This document shows positions 1 to 5,907 of a stretch of DNA of 5,907 bases, in pieces. The notes below the pieces were generated by a model, which saw only the letters and a list, made by a program, of their open reading frames with translations, searched no databases and had not been told where the DNA came from. This DNA comes from an uncultured Planctomycetaceae bacterium (GTDB taxonomy: Bacteria > Planctomycetota > Planctomycetia > Pirellulales > JACPPG01), in the NCBI GenBank assembly GCA_945957305.1, contig CAMFLN010000243.1:1-5907 (forward strand), written 5' to 3'. Position 1 is the first letter of the stretch. Each line of letters starts with the position of its first letter. Made by a program: the position numbers and the translations under genes.

Positions 1-1305
1 CGGCAGTGAGCACTTGTTCAGCAATTGCCAGCCGGCCGGACGAGCGAGCAGCGTCGTGATTTCGCCCGCCGTCGCCAGGCGAATTTCGCCCGAAGCGTCG
101 AGCATCGCGTAGAGCAGCGCCGCGGTTTGCATGCCGGCCGCCGACTGCCACAGGTCACCGTTCACCAGATTCAACAATTGCTGCGGTTCCAGCGCTTCGC
201 CGGCCCTCGTGCGAACGGCCGTCCGCAGCACGCCCGCCAACATGGCAGCGGCCATGCCCGAGCCACTGGCCGAACCCACGGCGAGGCAAAGAGAATCGTC
301 TTTCCGCGTGAACCAGTCGTAGAAATCTCCGCCGAGTCGATCGCCACGCAGCGTCCAGGCGTCGACATCCCATTGCTGTGCGCGGGGGACGATGCGCGGC
401 AATTGGGCTTCCTGCAATCGTTCGGCTTCGGCAACCTGGCGTTTCAGTGTCGCCGCTTGCAAACCTTCCTGCATCAGGACTTCCCGCTCGAGGTCGCTGG
501 CCAAACGGCCGGCCACGATCTCGATCATGTTGACTTCGTCATCGCTGAAGTCACGTTCGCGTGCCGAGAAGACCCACAGAGTGCCCAGCGGGATCGATTC
601 GGTCGAAATTGGCACGCAGACCGCCGCCGCGGCGGCTTCGGGGGCGTTCCACTCAGAGCGAATGGCACGATTCTTCATCACGACCGCATGCCCGGCCAAG
701 GCTTCCAGATCAGCCACGGCGTTGCGCAAGGAGCGCGGGGCGAGCGTCAGACGCTCGCGGGGGAGCCCCACGGCCGACCGCAGCTTGAGTTCGGTCGTCG
801 CCGAGTCCAGCAAATAAACGGCTGCCGCGTGACAATTCACAGCGTGGGCGCCGCTGTGCAGCACCGCTTCCAGTCGTTCGGCCAGGTGTGACTGGTCATG
901 CGCACGCTCGATGACCGGCACGGCCGCGGCCAACTCGGCTTCGCGTTTGCGCAGTTCCTCGCGCGCCGTGTAAAGGTCGCCCAGCACTTGCCCCATCGCC
1001 AGTGCCAGGTCGCAGGCATGCTCCAGATCGATCGCAGGCCCACGATCGCCCAACACGCTGCCGCCAAGATCAATCCTGAGGTGTCCGGGAGAATCTCCAA
1101 CGCCCGGGCTGACCGGGGCGGACCACAACAGGTCATGATCGGTTTGCGACGGACAGCCCGGCACGTAACGCAACGACCAACCGGTCGCTCGCTCGAAAGC
1201 CTGGCACAGCTCGTGGACAGAACCGGACATGACCAGCCCGGGCTGCTCGCACGATTCCGCTCGTTCCTGAAACAGGTTCAGCTCGTTGATGGTAGACCGT
1301 GACAC
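1..1305 (-). CDS. GAF domain plus SpoIIE/PP2C-type serine phosphatase, 3' end cut by window
   Basis: This is a cytoplasmic signalling protein of the RsbU/SpoIIE phosphatase class, which dephosphorylates Ser/Thr on partners such as anti-anti-sigma factors. The frame is open over 435 codons from GTG at 1305 to the window edge. Residues 1-110 are an N-terminal segment without a domain I can name. Residues 111-130 are a charged helix (AREELRKREAEL). Residues 138-275 are a GAF sensor domain (AVYLLDSATTELKL at 162-175; PLGTLWVF at 239-246). Residues 276-300 are a linker helix, and the PP2C domain starts near 302 (QLPRIVP). The first metal motif GGDFYD is intact at 325-330. The second motif reads VGSASGSG (343-350) where the family normally has GDVSGHG, so the usual Asp is Ser345. 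AGE (413-415) stands where AGH is typical. The start is uncertain: GTG 1305 has only a weak ribosome binding site, and GTG 1350 or ATG 1230 are alternatives. I prefer 1305 because STINELNLFQERAESCEQPG just after it looks like conserved family sequence. No signal peptide or membrane segment is seen. The partner protein is unknown and no kinase or anti-sigma gene is adjacent. Confidence 0.85.
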   Translation of the reverse strand, partial: MSRSTINELNLFQERAESCEQPGLVMSGSVHELCQAFERATGWSLRYVPGCPSQTDHDLLWSAPVSPGVGDSPGHLRIDLGGSVLGDRGPAIDLEHACDLALAMGQVLGDLYTAREELRKREAELAAAVPVIERAHDQSHLAERLEAVLHSGAHAVNCHAAAVYLLDSATTELKLRSAVGLPRERLTLAPRSLRNAVADLEALAGHAVVMKNRAIRSEWNAPEAAAAAVCVPISTESIPLGTLWVFSARERDFSDDEVNMIEIVAGRLASDLEREVLMQEGLQAATLKRQVAEAERLQEAQLPRIVPRAQQWDVDAWTLRGDRLGGDFYDWFTRKDDSLCLAVGSASGSGMAAAMLAGVLRTAVRTRAGEALEPQQLLNLVNGDLWQSAAGMQTAALLYAMLDASGEIRLATAGEITTLLARPAGWQLLNKCSLP

Positions 1306-1969
1306 GGTGGGCCTGCTCGCTGGGAAAAAAGCAATGACGGTTGATCGCACCAGGTCCGTAGTTGCCTGCTGTTGTCGCCAACGGTCGCAGCTGCGTGGCA
1401 AATTTGCCTTGGCTCGTCTGCGCCGTTTGTATCCGCGACCCCTTAGCAGGGAACGGACCGGTCTTTGCGATTCCTCGCAGTCGCCACAAGTCCTGTTGCG
1501 AACTCACTTGCGCGCAGGAGATCAGCTCGGCCAGGGGGCGCCATGCCGCGGCGGTCTGGGGGCGGAACCGCAAGGCGTGCTGGGGCCTTCTCGAGGGCTG
1601 CTCTGTCGGGCAAGCGGTGAACAGGTGCTTGTGGGGCTCTCGCCGGCAATCGATCAAACATGCGGGCGCCACGGCGGGACGGGCCGTGCGACACGCCAAT
1701 CGCTCGATGATCATTGCCAGGGGCGAGAACGAACCGCTTTCGCAGTTCGCCCAGCATCCGTGACCGGCAGAACTTAGCATCGGCCAACTCGACGCCATCG
1801 CGTGAGTCCACTCTGCACACAGGAGAGTCGCGACGGTCGTGCCGACGATGCGCAAGAGGCAAACTTACACGCGCTGCAAAAGATAACCGCCGGGAAATCC
1901 CGGCGGCTAAATGTGCAAAGGTGCCGTGCGCTCGCGCTCTTAGAAACGCGACTCGCAATCAACTAAGCA
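1306..1969. other. 664-base gap, no convincing gene
   Basis: This stretch lies between the ilvB stop and the phosphatase start. Several overlapping frames stay open on both strands, as is common in GC-rich DNA. The longest is on the minus strand at 1855-1133 (240 codons); others are minus 1958-1443, plus 1286-1777 and plus 1362-1763. All four begin at TTG, I see no Shine-Dalgarno sequence before the two minus-strand ones, and none gives a protein I recognise. The 240-codon frame would overlap the phosphatase gene by about 170 bases, and the 1958-1443 frame runs through the ilvB terminator hairpin. What I can support here is that terminator at 1878-1906. The remaining 550 or so bases probably hold the promoter and leader of the phosphatase gene, possibly with decayed coding sequence, but I see no clear -35/-10 pair. 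A small unrecognised protein on the minus strand cannot be excluded. Confidence 0.5.
1878..1906 (-). terminator. Intrinsic terminator of ilvB
   Basis: A perfect 8-bp GC-only stem, CCGCCGGG (1887-1894) with CCCGGCGG (1899-1906), closes a 4-base AT loop whose outer A and T can also pair. Read on the minus strand, the stem is followed at once by the T-rich stretch TTATCTTTT (1886-1878), the layout of a Rho-independent terminator. It lies about 65 bases past the ilvB stop. On the plus strand the stem is followed by CTAAATG, so it should work mainly for minus-strand transcripts. Confidence 0.75.
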
Positions 1970-3745
1970 TTACGCTTTGATCAAGTCCTTGACGGTCTTG
2001 CCCGACGGGATCATCGGTAGCACGTGTTCTTGATACGGCACTTCCACGTCCAGCACGTACGGACCGTCGTACTCGATCATTTCTTTCAGGGCATCCACGA
2101 GCTGCGACTTTTCACGCACCGTGCCGGCGCCACAGCCGAAGCCGCGGGCGATAGTGACGAAATCGGGATAGCGGTTTTTCGGCCCCAGGCCATTCCCCTG
2201 CCCAATGGCTTCCGGATTATCGATCGGCCCCAGGTAAGTGTGAGCGCGGTTCTTGCCGTGGAAGCGATCCTCCCACTGCACGACCATGCCCAGGTGCTGG
2301 TTGTTCAAGAGCAGCACCTTAACCGGCAATTTTTCGCAGACGCAGGTCGCCAGCTCCTGCACGTTCATCAGGAAGCTGCCGTCGCCGTCGATGTCGATCA
2401 CCAGGCGGTCGGGGTGCGCGGCCTTGGCTCCCATAGCAGCCGGCAGACCGAAACCCATCGTGCCCAGGCCCGAACTCGACAGCCAGGACTTCGGCTCGGT
2501 GAGCTGAAAATACTGGGCGGCCCACATCTGATGCTGGCCGACGCCGACGCTGATGATCGGCTTTTTACCGACCAATAGCTTTGACAGCTCGCTGATCGCG
2601 TATTGCGACAGAATGCCGGGGAAACTCTTGTCGAACGTGTACGGATCCGACTTTTTCCAGGCCGCGATCTGTTGATGCCAATCGGCCAGCCCCCCCTCGG
2701 GCGCTTCAACCACTTTGTTCAATTCGGAGAGAGCGTATTTGATGTCGCTGACGATCGGAATATGCGCTTCTTTGTTCTTGTTGATCTCGGACGGGTCGAT
2801 GTCGATGTGGACGATCTTGCCATGCTTGGCAAACTCCGAAACCTTGCCCGTCACGCGATCGTCGAACCGCACGCCGAAAGCTAACAGCAAATCAGCTTCA
2901 TTCACGGCGTAATTCGCATACACACTGCCATGCATGCCCAGCATGTCGAGCGACAGCGGGTCCCCCCCCGGGTAACTTCCCAAGCCCATCAGGGTCATGG
3001 TGACCGGAATCTGGGTTTTGCGGGCGAGCTCGCGCAACTCGTTGCTGGCGTCACCCGCGATAACGCCGCCGCCGGCATAAATGACGGGCCGACGCGCGCG
3101 GCGAATTGCGGCGGCGACTTGTGCGATTTGCTCGGGCCGCGAACGGCGATCCGCGACGTGGTAGCCCGGCAAATTCATCGGCGCCTCGTAGTTGGGCACC
3201 GTCTGGGCCTGTTGAACGTCCTTGGGCAGGTCGATCAGCACCGGGCCCGGGCGGCCGGTGGTGGCGAGATGAAATGCCTCGCGCACCACGCGTGCCAGGT
3301 CGTTGACGTCGGTCACCAGGTAATGGTGCTTGGTGATTCCGCGACAGACCTCGACGATCGGTGTCTCTTGAAACGCATCGGTGCCGATGACCGAGGTCCC
3401 CACCTGGCCGGTAATTGCAATCAGCGGAATACTGTCGAGCTTGGCATCGGCGATGCAAGTGACCAGGTTCGTGGCCCCCGGACCGCTCGTAGCCATGCAG
3501 ACGCCTGGCTTACCCGTGCTGCGGGCGTAGCCTTGCGCGGCGAATCCGCCCCCTTGCTCGTGGCGTGGCAAAATCGTGCGGATCTGGTCCTTGAACTTCG
3601 TCAACGACTGATGCAGTGGCATGCTCGCGCCACCGGGATAGGCGAAGATGACTTCCACGCCGTGATTCACCAGGGACTGCACAAGGATATCCGCTCCGCT
3701 AGCGATAGCGGCGGTCGCGGTTTCAGGTCGGGCGATGGTAGCCAC
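1970..3745 (-). CDS. ilvB: Acetolactate synthase (acetohydroxyacid synthase), catalytic large subunit
   Basis: This cytoplasmic ThDP-, Mg2+- and FAD-dependent enzyme condenses two pyruvates to 2-acetolactate, or pyruvate with 2-oxobutyrate to 2-aceto-2-hydroxybutyrate. This is the first common step to valine, leucine and isoleucine. The product has 591 residues, a normal length. The ThDP N-terminal domain spans about 15-180, with [11 protein letters not shown] at 35-45 and the catalytic Glu63 in [32 protein letters not shown] follows at 113-129. The central FAD-associated domain spans about 200-345 ([12 protein letters not shown] at 290-301). The C-terminal ThDP domain carries GDGSF (454-458) and [11 protein letters not shown] (481-491), giving likely metal ligands Asp455 and Asn482. 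The frame is open upstream to a TTG at 3835, but GTG 3745 is the better start: GGAGG lies 6 bases before it, conserved sequence begins soon after, and the TTG lies inside the predicted -35 box. Neither the small regulatory subunit (ilvN/ilvH) nor ilvC follows it. Gly116 occupies the site that is Pro in plant enzymes (Arabidopsis Pro197). Trp491 matches the conserved Arabidopsis Trp574. Confidence 0.97.
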   Translation of the reverse strand: MATIARPETATAAIASGADILVQSLVNHGVEVIFAYPGGASMPLHQSLTKFKDQIRTILPRHEQGGGFAAQGYARSTGKPGVCMATSGPGATNLVTCIADAKLDSIPLIAITGQVGTSVIGTDAFQETPIVEVCRGITKHHYLVTDVNDLARVVREAFHLATTGRPGPVLIDLPKDVQQAQTVPNYEAPMNLPGYHVADRRSRPEQIAQVAAAIRRARRPVIYAGGGVIAGDASNELRELARKTQIPVTMTLMGLGSYPGGDPLSLDMLGMHGSVYANYAVNEADLLLAFGVRFDDRVTGKVSEFAKHGKIVHIDIDPSEINKNKEAHIPIVSDIKYALSELNKVVEAPEGGLADWHQQIAAWKKSDPYTFDKSFPGILSQYAISELSKLLVGKKPIISVGVGQHQMWAAQYFQLTEPKSWLSSSGLGTMGFGLPAAMGAKAAHPDRLVIDIDGDGSFLMNVQELATCVCEKLPVKVLLLNNQHLGMVVQWEDRFHGKNRAHTYLGPIDNPEAIGQGNGLGPKNRYPDFVTIARGFGCGAGTVREKSQLVDALKEMIEYDGPYVLDVEVPYQEHVLPMIPSGKTVKDLIKA

Positions 3746-3751
3746 TCGGGG

Positions 3752-3756
3752 CCTCC
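3752..3756 (-). promoter_or_regulatory. Ribosome binding site of ilvB
   Basis: GGAGG reads on the minus strand from 3756 to 3752, with a 6-base spacer (CCCCGA) to GTG at 3745. It is a near-ideal Shine-Dalgarno match. It decides the ilvB start in favour of GTG 3745 over the TTG 90 bases upstream. Confidence 0.8.
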
Positions 3757-3806
3757 GTGGGCAAGGATCCACTCGGCGTTCGAAAGCAGGAACGCGCGAA
3801 TACTGT

Positions 3807-3835
3807 AAAATACGCCGTAACTCGGCCCGTTTCAA
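3807..3835 (-). promoter_or_regulatory. Predicted sigma70-type promoter for ilvB
   Basis: On the minus strand TTGAAA (3835-3830, five of six consensus bases) is followed by a 17-base spacer and TATTTT (3812-3807, four of six). Transcription would start near 3800, giving a 5' leader of about 55 bases to the ilvB GTG. Position, spacing and direction all fit. Planctomycete promoters are poorly characterised, so this is a sequence match only. Confidence 0.5.
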
Positions 3836-3924
3836 CCACTAAACAGGCCCGAAACAACGCGTAAACCGTTAATCTGCTGGGACATCGGTGGCGGGCGACA
3901 GGTTCACCGGCCGATCGAAAGCCT

Positions 3925-3945
3925 CGGCGGGGTAATATCCCGCCG
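3925..3945. repeat. GC-rich inverted repeat (hairpin) upstream of the ilvB promoter
   Basis: CGGCGGG (3925-3931) and CCCGCCG (3939-3945) form a perfect 7-bp stem around a 7-base AT-rich loop, GTAATAT. On the minus strand no T-tract follows. It lies about 90 bases upstream of the predicted -35 box, so it could be a weak terminator for readthrough from the DUF362 gene or a protein-binding site. The sequence does not decide between these. Confidence 0.45.
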
Positions 3946-3977
3946 GTGTCCGTAGAGGGTGGACCGGGCAACTAGTC

Positions 3978-4010
3978 GGGCAGCACGAACAACTCGTTGT
4001 CCGTGCGCCC
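3978..4010 (-). terminator. Long imperfect hairpin after the DUF362 gene, possible terminator
   Basis: The arms 3978-3993 (GGGCAGCACGAACAAC) and 3996-4010 (GTTGTCCGTGCGCCC) are complementary apart from one bulged base and one mismatch, making a stem of about 14 pairs with a very short loop. It begins about 92 bases past the DUF362 stop, where a transcript end is expected. It lacks a T-tract on the minus strand (GACTAGTTG follows), so it may instead protect an RNA 3' end or form part of a Rho-dependent end. The stem is secure; the role is inferred. Confidence 0.45.
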
Positions 4011-4101
4011 CGAGGGTGCCTGCTCATTCAAGTTAAATAACGGCGCCTGCGGAACGCAAAGCGTGGAGCCGGAAATCCGCAACACGTTTTCGATGCTGTG
4101 A

Positions 4102-5280
4102 CTAGGCCAGCATTTTCTTGATCGTCCCAAGTTCTTCCTCGTCGATCCCGGCAGCCTTGAGGTTTAGCTTGTCCAGGCCATCGATCCCCAGGCCAATATC
4201 AATGCCGTGCTTGATGAACGGGTTTTCCCAGACGGAATAGTTTTGCAAGCGGCGCTCGGTCCCGTAACGCTTGAGCACGGCCACACCGGTAGCGTCCGCG
4301 GCAATGCGGTCACGGCTGGCAACTACCAGTTTGGGCTCTTCCACATCGCCGTGCGACGGGCCACCGAAGACAAAGCTCTTGGTGCCGTCGAGAATATTAA
4401 GCGCAGGCTTGATTCCCAGGTTCAATTCCGCCACGCGGTGAACCATCGGCTCGACCTCCTCGACGTCGAGCTTCCGCCCCGCTGGCCCCACGCGCCGCCG
4501 ACTGCCCGAGCTCTTTTGATCCGCCAGATTGTTGTTCCCTTTGAACGCGGTGTGAAACTCGCGGCGCGTGCGGTGATGGCTCATGCCGACAAACGCCTTC
4601 ATCGACATTGTGAACCAGGCCTGGAAGTGCGTCTTGATGACAGGCACGTTGATCACGTGGTCCACCGCAAACAGCAATTCGGCCAGTTCGAAACCGTTGG
4701 GCCAATTTGTGGCTAAGGGATGTGTTACTTTACGCCAATGTTCAATATTGGCGGGTTTGCCGAGCTTTTCGAACTCGGCAGCAGCATCCTCCAGTCCGAC
4801 GGCGACGACCGGCGCTTTGACGTCCGTAATTGCTTCGCTCACGGCATCCAAGTGCCCGACCGCTTTCATCACGTCGATCGTCTTGGGCGTGGTCGTGTTG
4901 AACAAGGGCGAAAAGCTGCGGTCGGCGACGATGATTCGCTTCGGCCCTTGCGCGGCGACCAGCTTGATCACGGCGTACAGAACCTCGGGATTCGTCGTCG
5001 TGGGGTTTGGCACGGCTCCGGTGACATTTGGCTTGATCAACACCGTCTGATCAGGCTTGATGAAACCCAGGCCGCCCGACAATTCGACCGCCTGCTTCAC
5101 GGCCTCTTCCATGTTCGAGCCGCGGGCGATGCCCACGTCGGCAGGCCCTGACGCCGCCTTTTCAGCAGCCCGCAACATGCAAGGCGTTAATAGTCGCCCC
5201 GCGGTGCTGGCGGCCAGAGCCGCGCCTCCGGCGCTTTGCAAGAAATGGCGGCGGTGTTGAAAATGCTTGCGGTCGAGCAT
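4102..5280 (-). CDS. DUF362 domain protein with twin-arginine signal peptide
   Basis: The biochemical role of DUF362 proteins is not established; some family members are fused to ferredoxin-like 4Fe-4S domains. This 392-residue protein has only one cysteine (Cys34), so it cannot carry such clusters. The N-terminus is a Tat signal: HRRHFLQ at 9-15 (twin Arg10-Arg11), then an Ala/Gly-rich stretch to about 30, with cleavage possible near 38-42. This indicates folded export across the inner membrane. Family motifs are in order: VLIKPNV (80-86) with TTTNP (94-98), VINVPVIKTH (209-218), KAFVGM (228-233), LNILDGT (294-300), GGPSHGD (306-312) and ASRDRIAAD (321-329). Residues 256-271 form a basic, Ser/Gly-rich stretch that looks like a loop insertion. 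The ATG start is supported by GAGG 6 bases upstream (5290-5287). It lies 75 bases after the cytochrome gene on the same strand, so the two are probably co-transcribed. A periplasmic redox or cofactor-related role is possible but is inference. Confidence 0.9.
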   Translation of the reverse strand: MLDRKHFQHRRHFLQSAGGAALAASTAGRLLTPCMLRAAEKAASGPADVGIARGSNMEEAVKQAVELSGGLGFIKPDQTVLIKPNVTGAVPNPTTTNPEVLYAVIKLVAAQGPKRIIVADRSFSPLFNTTTPKTIDVMKAVGHLDAVSEAITDVKAPVVAVGLEDAAAEFEKLGKPANIEHWRKVTHPLATNWPNGFELAELLFAVDHVINVPVIKTHFQAWFTMSMKAFVGMSHHRTRREFHTAFKGNNNLADQKSSGSRRRVGPAGRKLDVEEVEPMVHRVAELNLGIKPALNILDGTKSFVFGGPSHGDVEEPKLVVASRDRIAADATGVAVLKRYGTERRLQNYSVWENPFIKHGIDIGLGIDGLDKLNLKAAGIDEEELGTIKKMLA

Positions 5281-5355
5281 CAGGGGCCTCGCAATTCTCG
5301 TACTGTGGGGGAAGCGACAGGCGACGACGATGAATCTGTAACCGCCAGGCCCGAT

Positions 5356-5907
5356 TCATGGGTGCGATTTTAACCACTCTTGCAAATCGGTGCGAATTTT
5401 CTCGGACTGCTTGTTCAGCTTCTCGGCCTCGGCGGCCGTGATTTCCTTCGAGGCGTGGATGACCTGCATATTTGCCTCGCGCAAGGTCGCTAGCTCCTTG
5501 CGGAACTTCTCGGGCACGGGCTGCGGCTGGTCAATCGTTTTGGCACGGACGTCGCGCAAAACCGCGGCAAGCTCATCACCCGCGGCGACGACCGAAGCGA
5601 TCTGAGGAAAATCCTTCTCAAGCTCGTGATGACAATCCAAACACATGTCAGTCAGTTTGAAGTCAGCCGGAGGGTTGCCGATATCGTGGTTGCCGTGGCA
5701 ATCGACGCACGTCGGATACTGCGTGTTGATGCGTTTCGAAAAGTCCCAGTGGTGCGGACCGGCGGCTAACTGCTCGGCCGCCTCGACATGGCATTCGCTG
5801 CAGACCTGCAGGTGTGCGCTCAGCTTGGTGCCGATAAAGCCCGAGGCCTCTTCGTGTGCCTGGCCGTCGATCTCACGATTGCCTCCGTGGCAGTCGTAGC
5901 AGGTCAG
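5356..5907 (-). CDS. Multihaem cytochrome c, C-terminal part (5' end outside window)
   Basis: This is an exported electron-transfer protein. The frame is open from the window edge at 5907 to TGA at 5356, giving 183 visible residues. Four haem c attachment motifs are visible, numbered from the window edge: CYDCH (3-7), CSECH (36-40), CVDCH (67-71) and CLDCH (89-93). Histidines that could be distal ligands include His18, His32, His52/53, His74 and His94, so bis-His haems are plausible. After the last haem, residues 95-183 have no cysteine and are mostly charged and probably helical, ending in WLKSHP; this tail may be a helical bundle or docking arm. More haems probably lie in the missing N-terminal part, so the family (for example NapC/NrfH-like or cytochrome c554-like) cannot be fixed. 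Haem attachment requires the periplasmic cytochrome c maturation system. The exported DUF362 protein gene lies 75 bases downstream with no terminator between, which suggests an operon. Confidence 0.92.
   Translation of the reverse strand: MTCYDCHGGNREIDGQAHEEASGFIGTKLSAHLQVCSECHVEAAEQLAAGPHHWDFSKRINTQYPTCVDCHGNHDIGNPPADFKLTDMCLDCHHELEKDFPQIASVVAAGDELAAVLRDVRAKTIDQPQPVPEKFRKELATLREANMQVIHASKEITAAEAEKLNKQSEKIRTDLQEWLKSHP

Larger units (their letters stand above)
3746..4101. other. 356-base intergenic region between DUF362 gene and ilvB
   Basis: No gene is supported here. Read on the minus strand it holds, in order, an imperfect long hairpin (4010-3978) about 92 bases after the DUF362 stop, a second GC-rich hairpin (3945-3925), a sigma70-like promoter (3835-3807) and the ilvB ribosome binding site (3756-3752). 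The layout suggests the end of the upstream transcript followed by an independent ilvB promoter. I saw no obvious leader peptide rich in Leu, Val or Ile codons between the promoter and ilvB, so classical attenuation is not evident. Confidence 0.6.

Noticed and set aside
25..891. 288-codon plus-strand open frame
   Set aside because: It lies antisense to the GAF/SpoIIE gene, gives an Arg/Gln-rich product with no recognisable motif, and the opposite strand has clear domain motifs throughout.
1397..1408. Perfect 12-bp palindrome GGCAAATTTGCC
   Set aside because: About one perfect 12-bp palindrome is expected by chance in a window of this size, and it has no clear relation to a promoter.
1133..1855. 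240-codon minus-strand frame with a weakly signal-like N-terminus
   Set aside because: It starts at TTG without a Shine-Dalgarno sequence, has no recognised motif and overlaps the phosphatase gene by about 170 bases. It is kept only as a question in the findings.
1443..1958. 171-codon minus-strand frame after ilvB
   Set aside because: It starts at TTG, runs through the ilvB terminator hairpin and has an Arg/Pro-heavy composition typical of an out-of-frame GC-rich read.
2930..3808. 292-codon plus-strand open frame
   Set aside because: It is antisense to the conserved ilvB sequence, and its product shows no family signature.
3746..3835. 30-codon N-terminal extension of ilvB from TTG
   Set aside because: The extension is unlike acetolactate synthase N-termini, its start lies inside the predicted -35 box, and GTG 3745 has an excellent ribosome binding site.
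3972..4085. Possible 37-residue peptide on the minus strand ending in ELFVLPD
   Set aside because: It would start at GTG with no ribosome binding site, the frame continues as an out-of-frame read into the DUF362 gene, and its end coincides with the long hairpin, which explains the sequence better.

Overview
The window is GC-rich bacterial DNA, and all four genes I can support lie on the minus strand, so transcription runs from high to low coordinates. The mix points to a planctomycete, probably of the Pirellulales. The grounds are a GAF plus SpoIIE-type phosphatase with an N-terminal segment I associate with that group, a Tat-exported DUF362 protein and a multihaem c-type cytochrome with long linkers. 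This is an inference from gene style; no rRNA or other marker gene is present.

In transcription order the layout is as follows. (1) 5907-5356 is the 3' part of a multihaem cytochrome c with four CxxCH motifs; its start lies outside the window. (2) After 75 bases, 5280-4102 is a DUF362 protein with a twin-arginine signal peptide. These two probably form an operon acting in the same cell-envelope compartment. (3) 4101-3746 is a leader/terminator region with two hairpins and a good sigma70-like promoter (-35 at 3835-3830, -10 at 3812-3807). (4) 3745-1970 is ilvB, the acetolactate synthase catalytic subunit, started at GTG behind a GGAGG ribosome binding site and followed by an intrinsic terminator at 1906-1878. 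(5) 1969-1306 is a 664-base stretch without a convincing gene. (6) 1305-1 is a GAF/SpoIIE-like PP2C phosphatase whose C-terminus runs off the window.

The genes form three separate functional units: envelope electron transfer (cytochrome and DUF362), branched-chain amino acid synthesis (ilvB, with no small regulatory subunit beside it), and signalling (the phosphatase). No mobile element, CRISPR array, tRNA or rRNA is visible. The most interesting point is that the phosphatase keeps the first metal-binding motif (GGDFYD) but has Ser where the second motif of the family normally has Asp. Otherwise this is an ordinary chromosomal region, and I see no clear sign of a novel multi-gene system.
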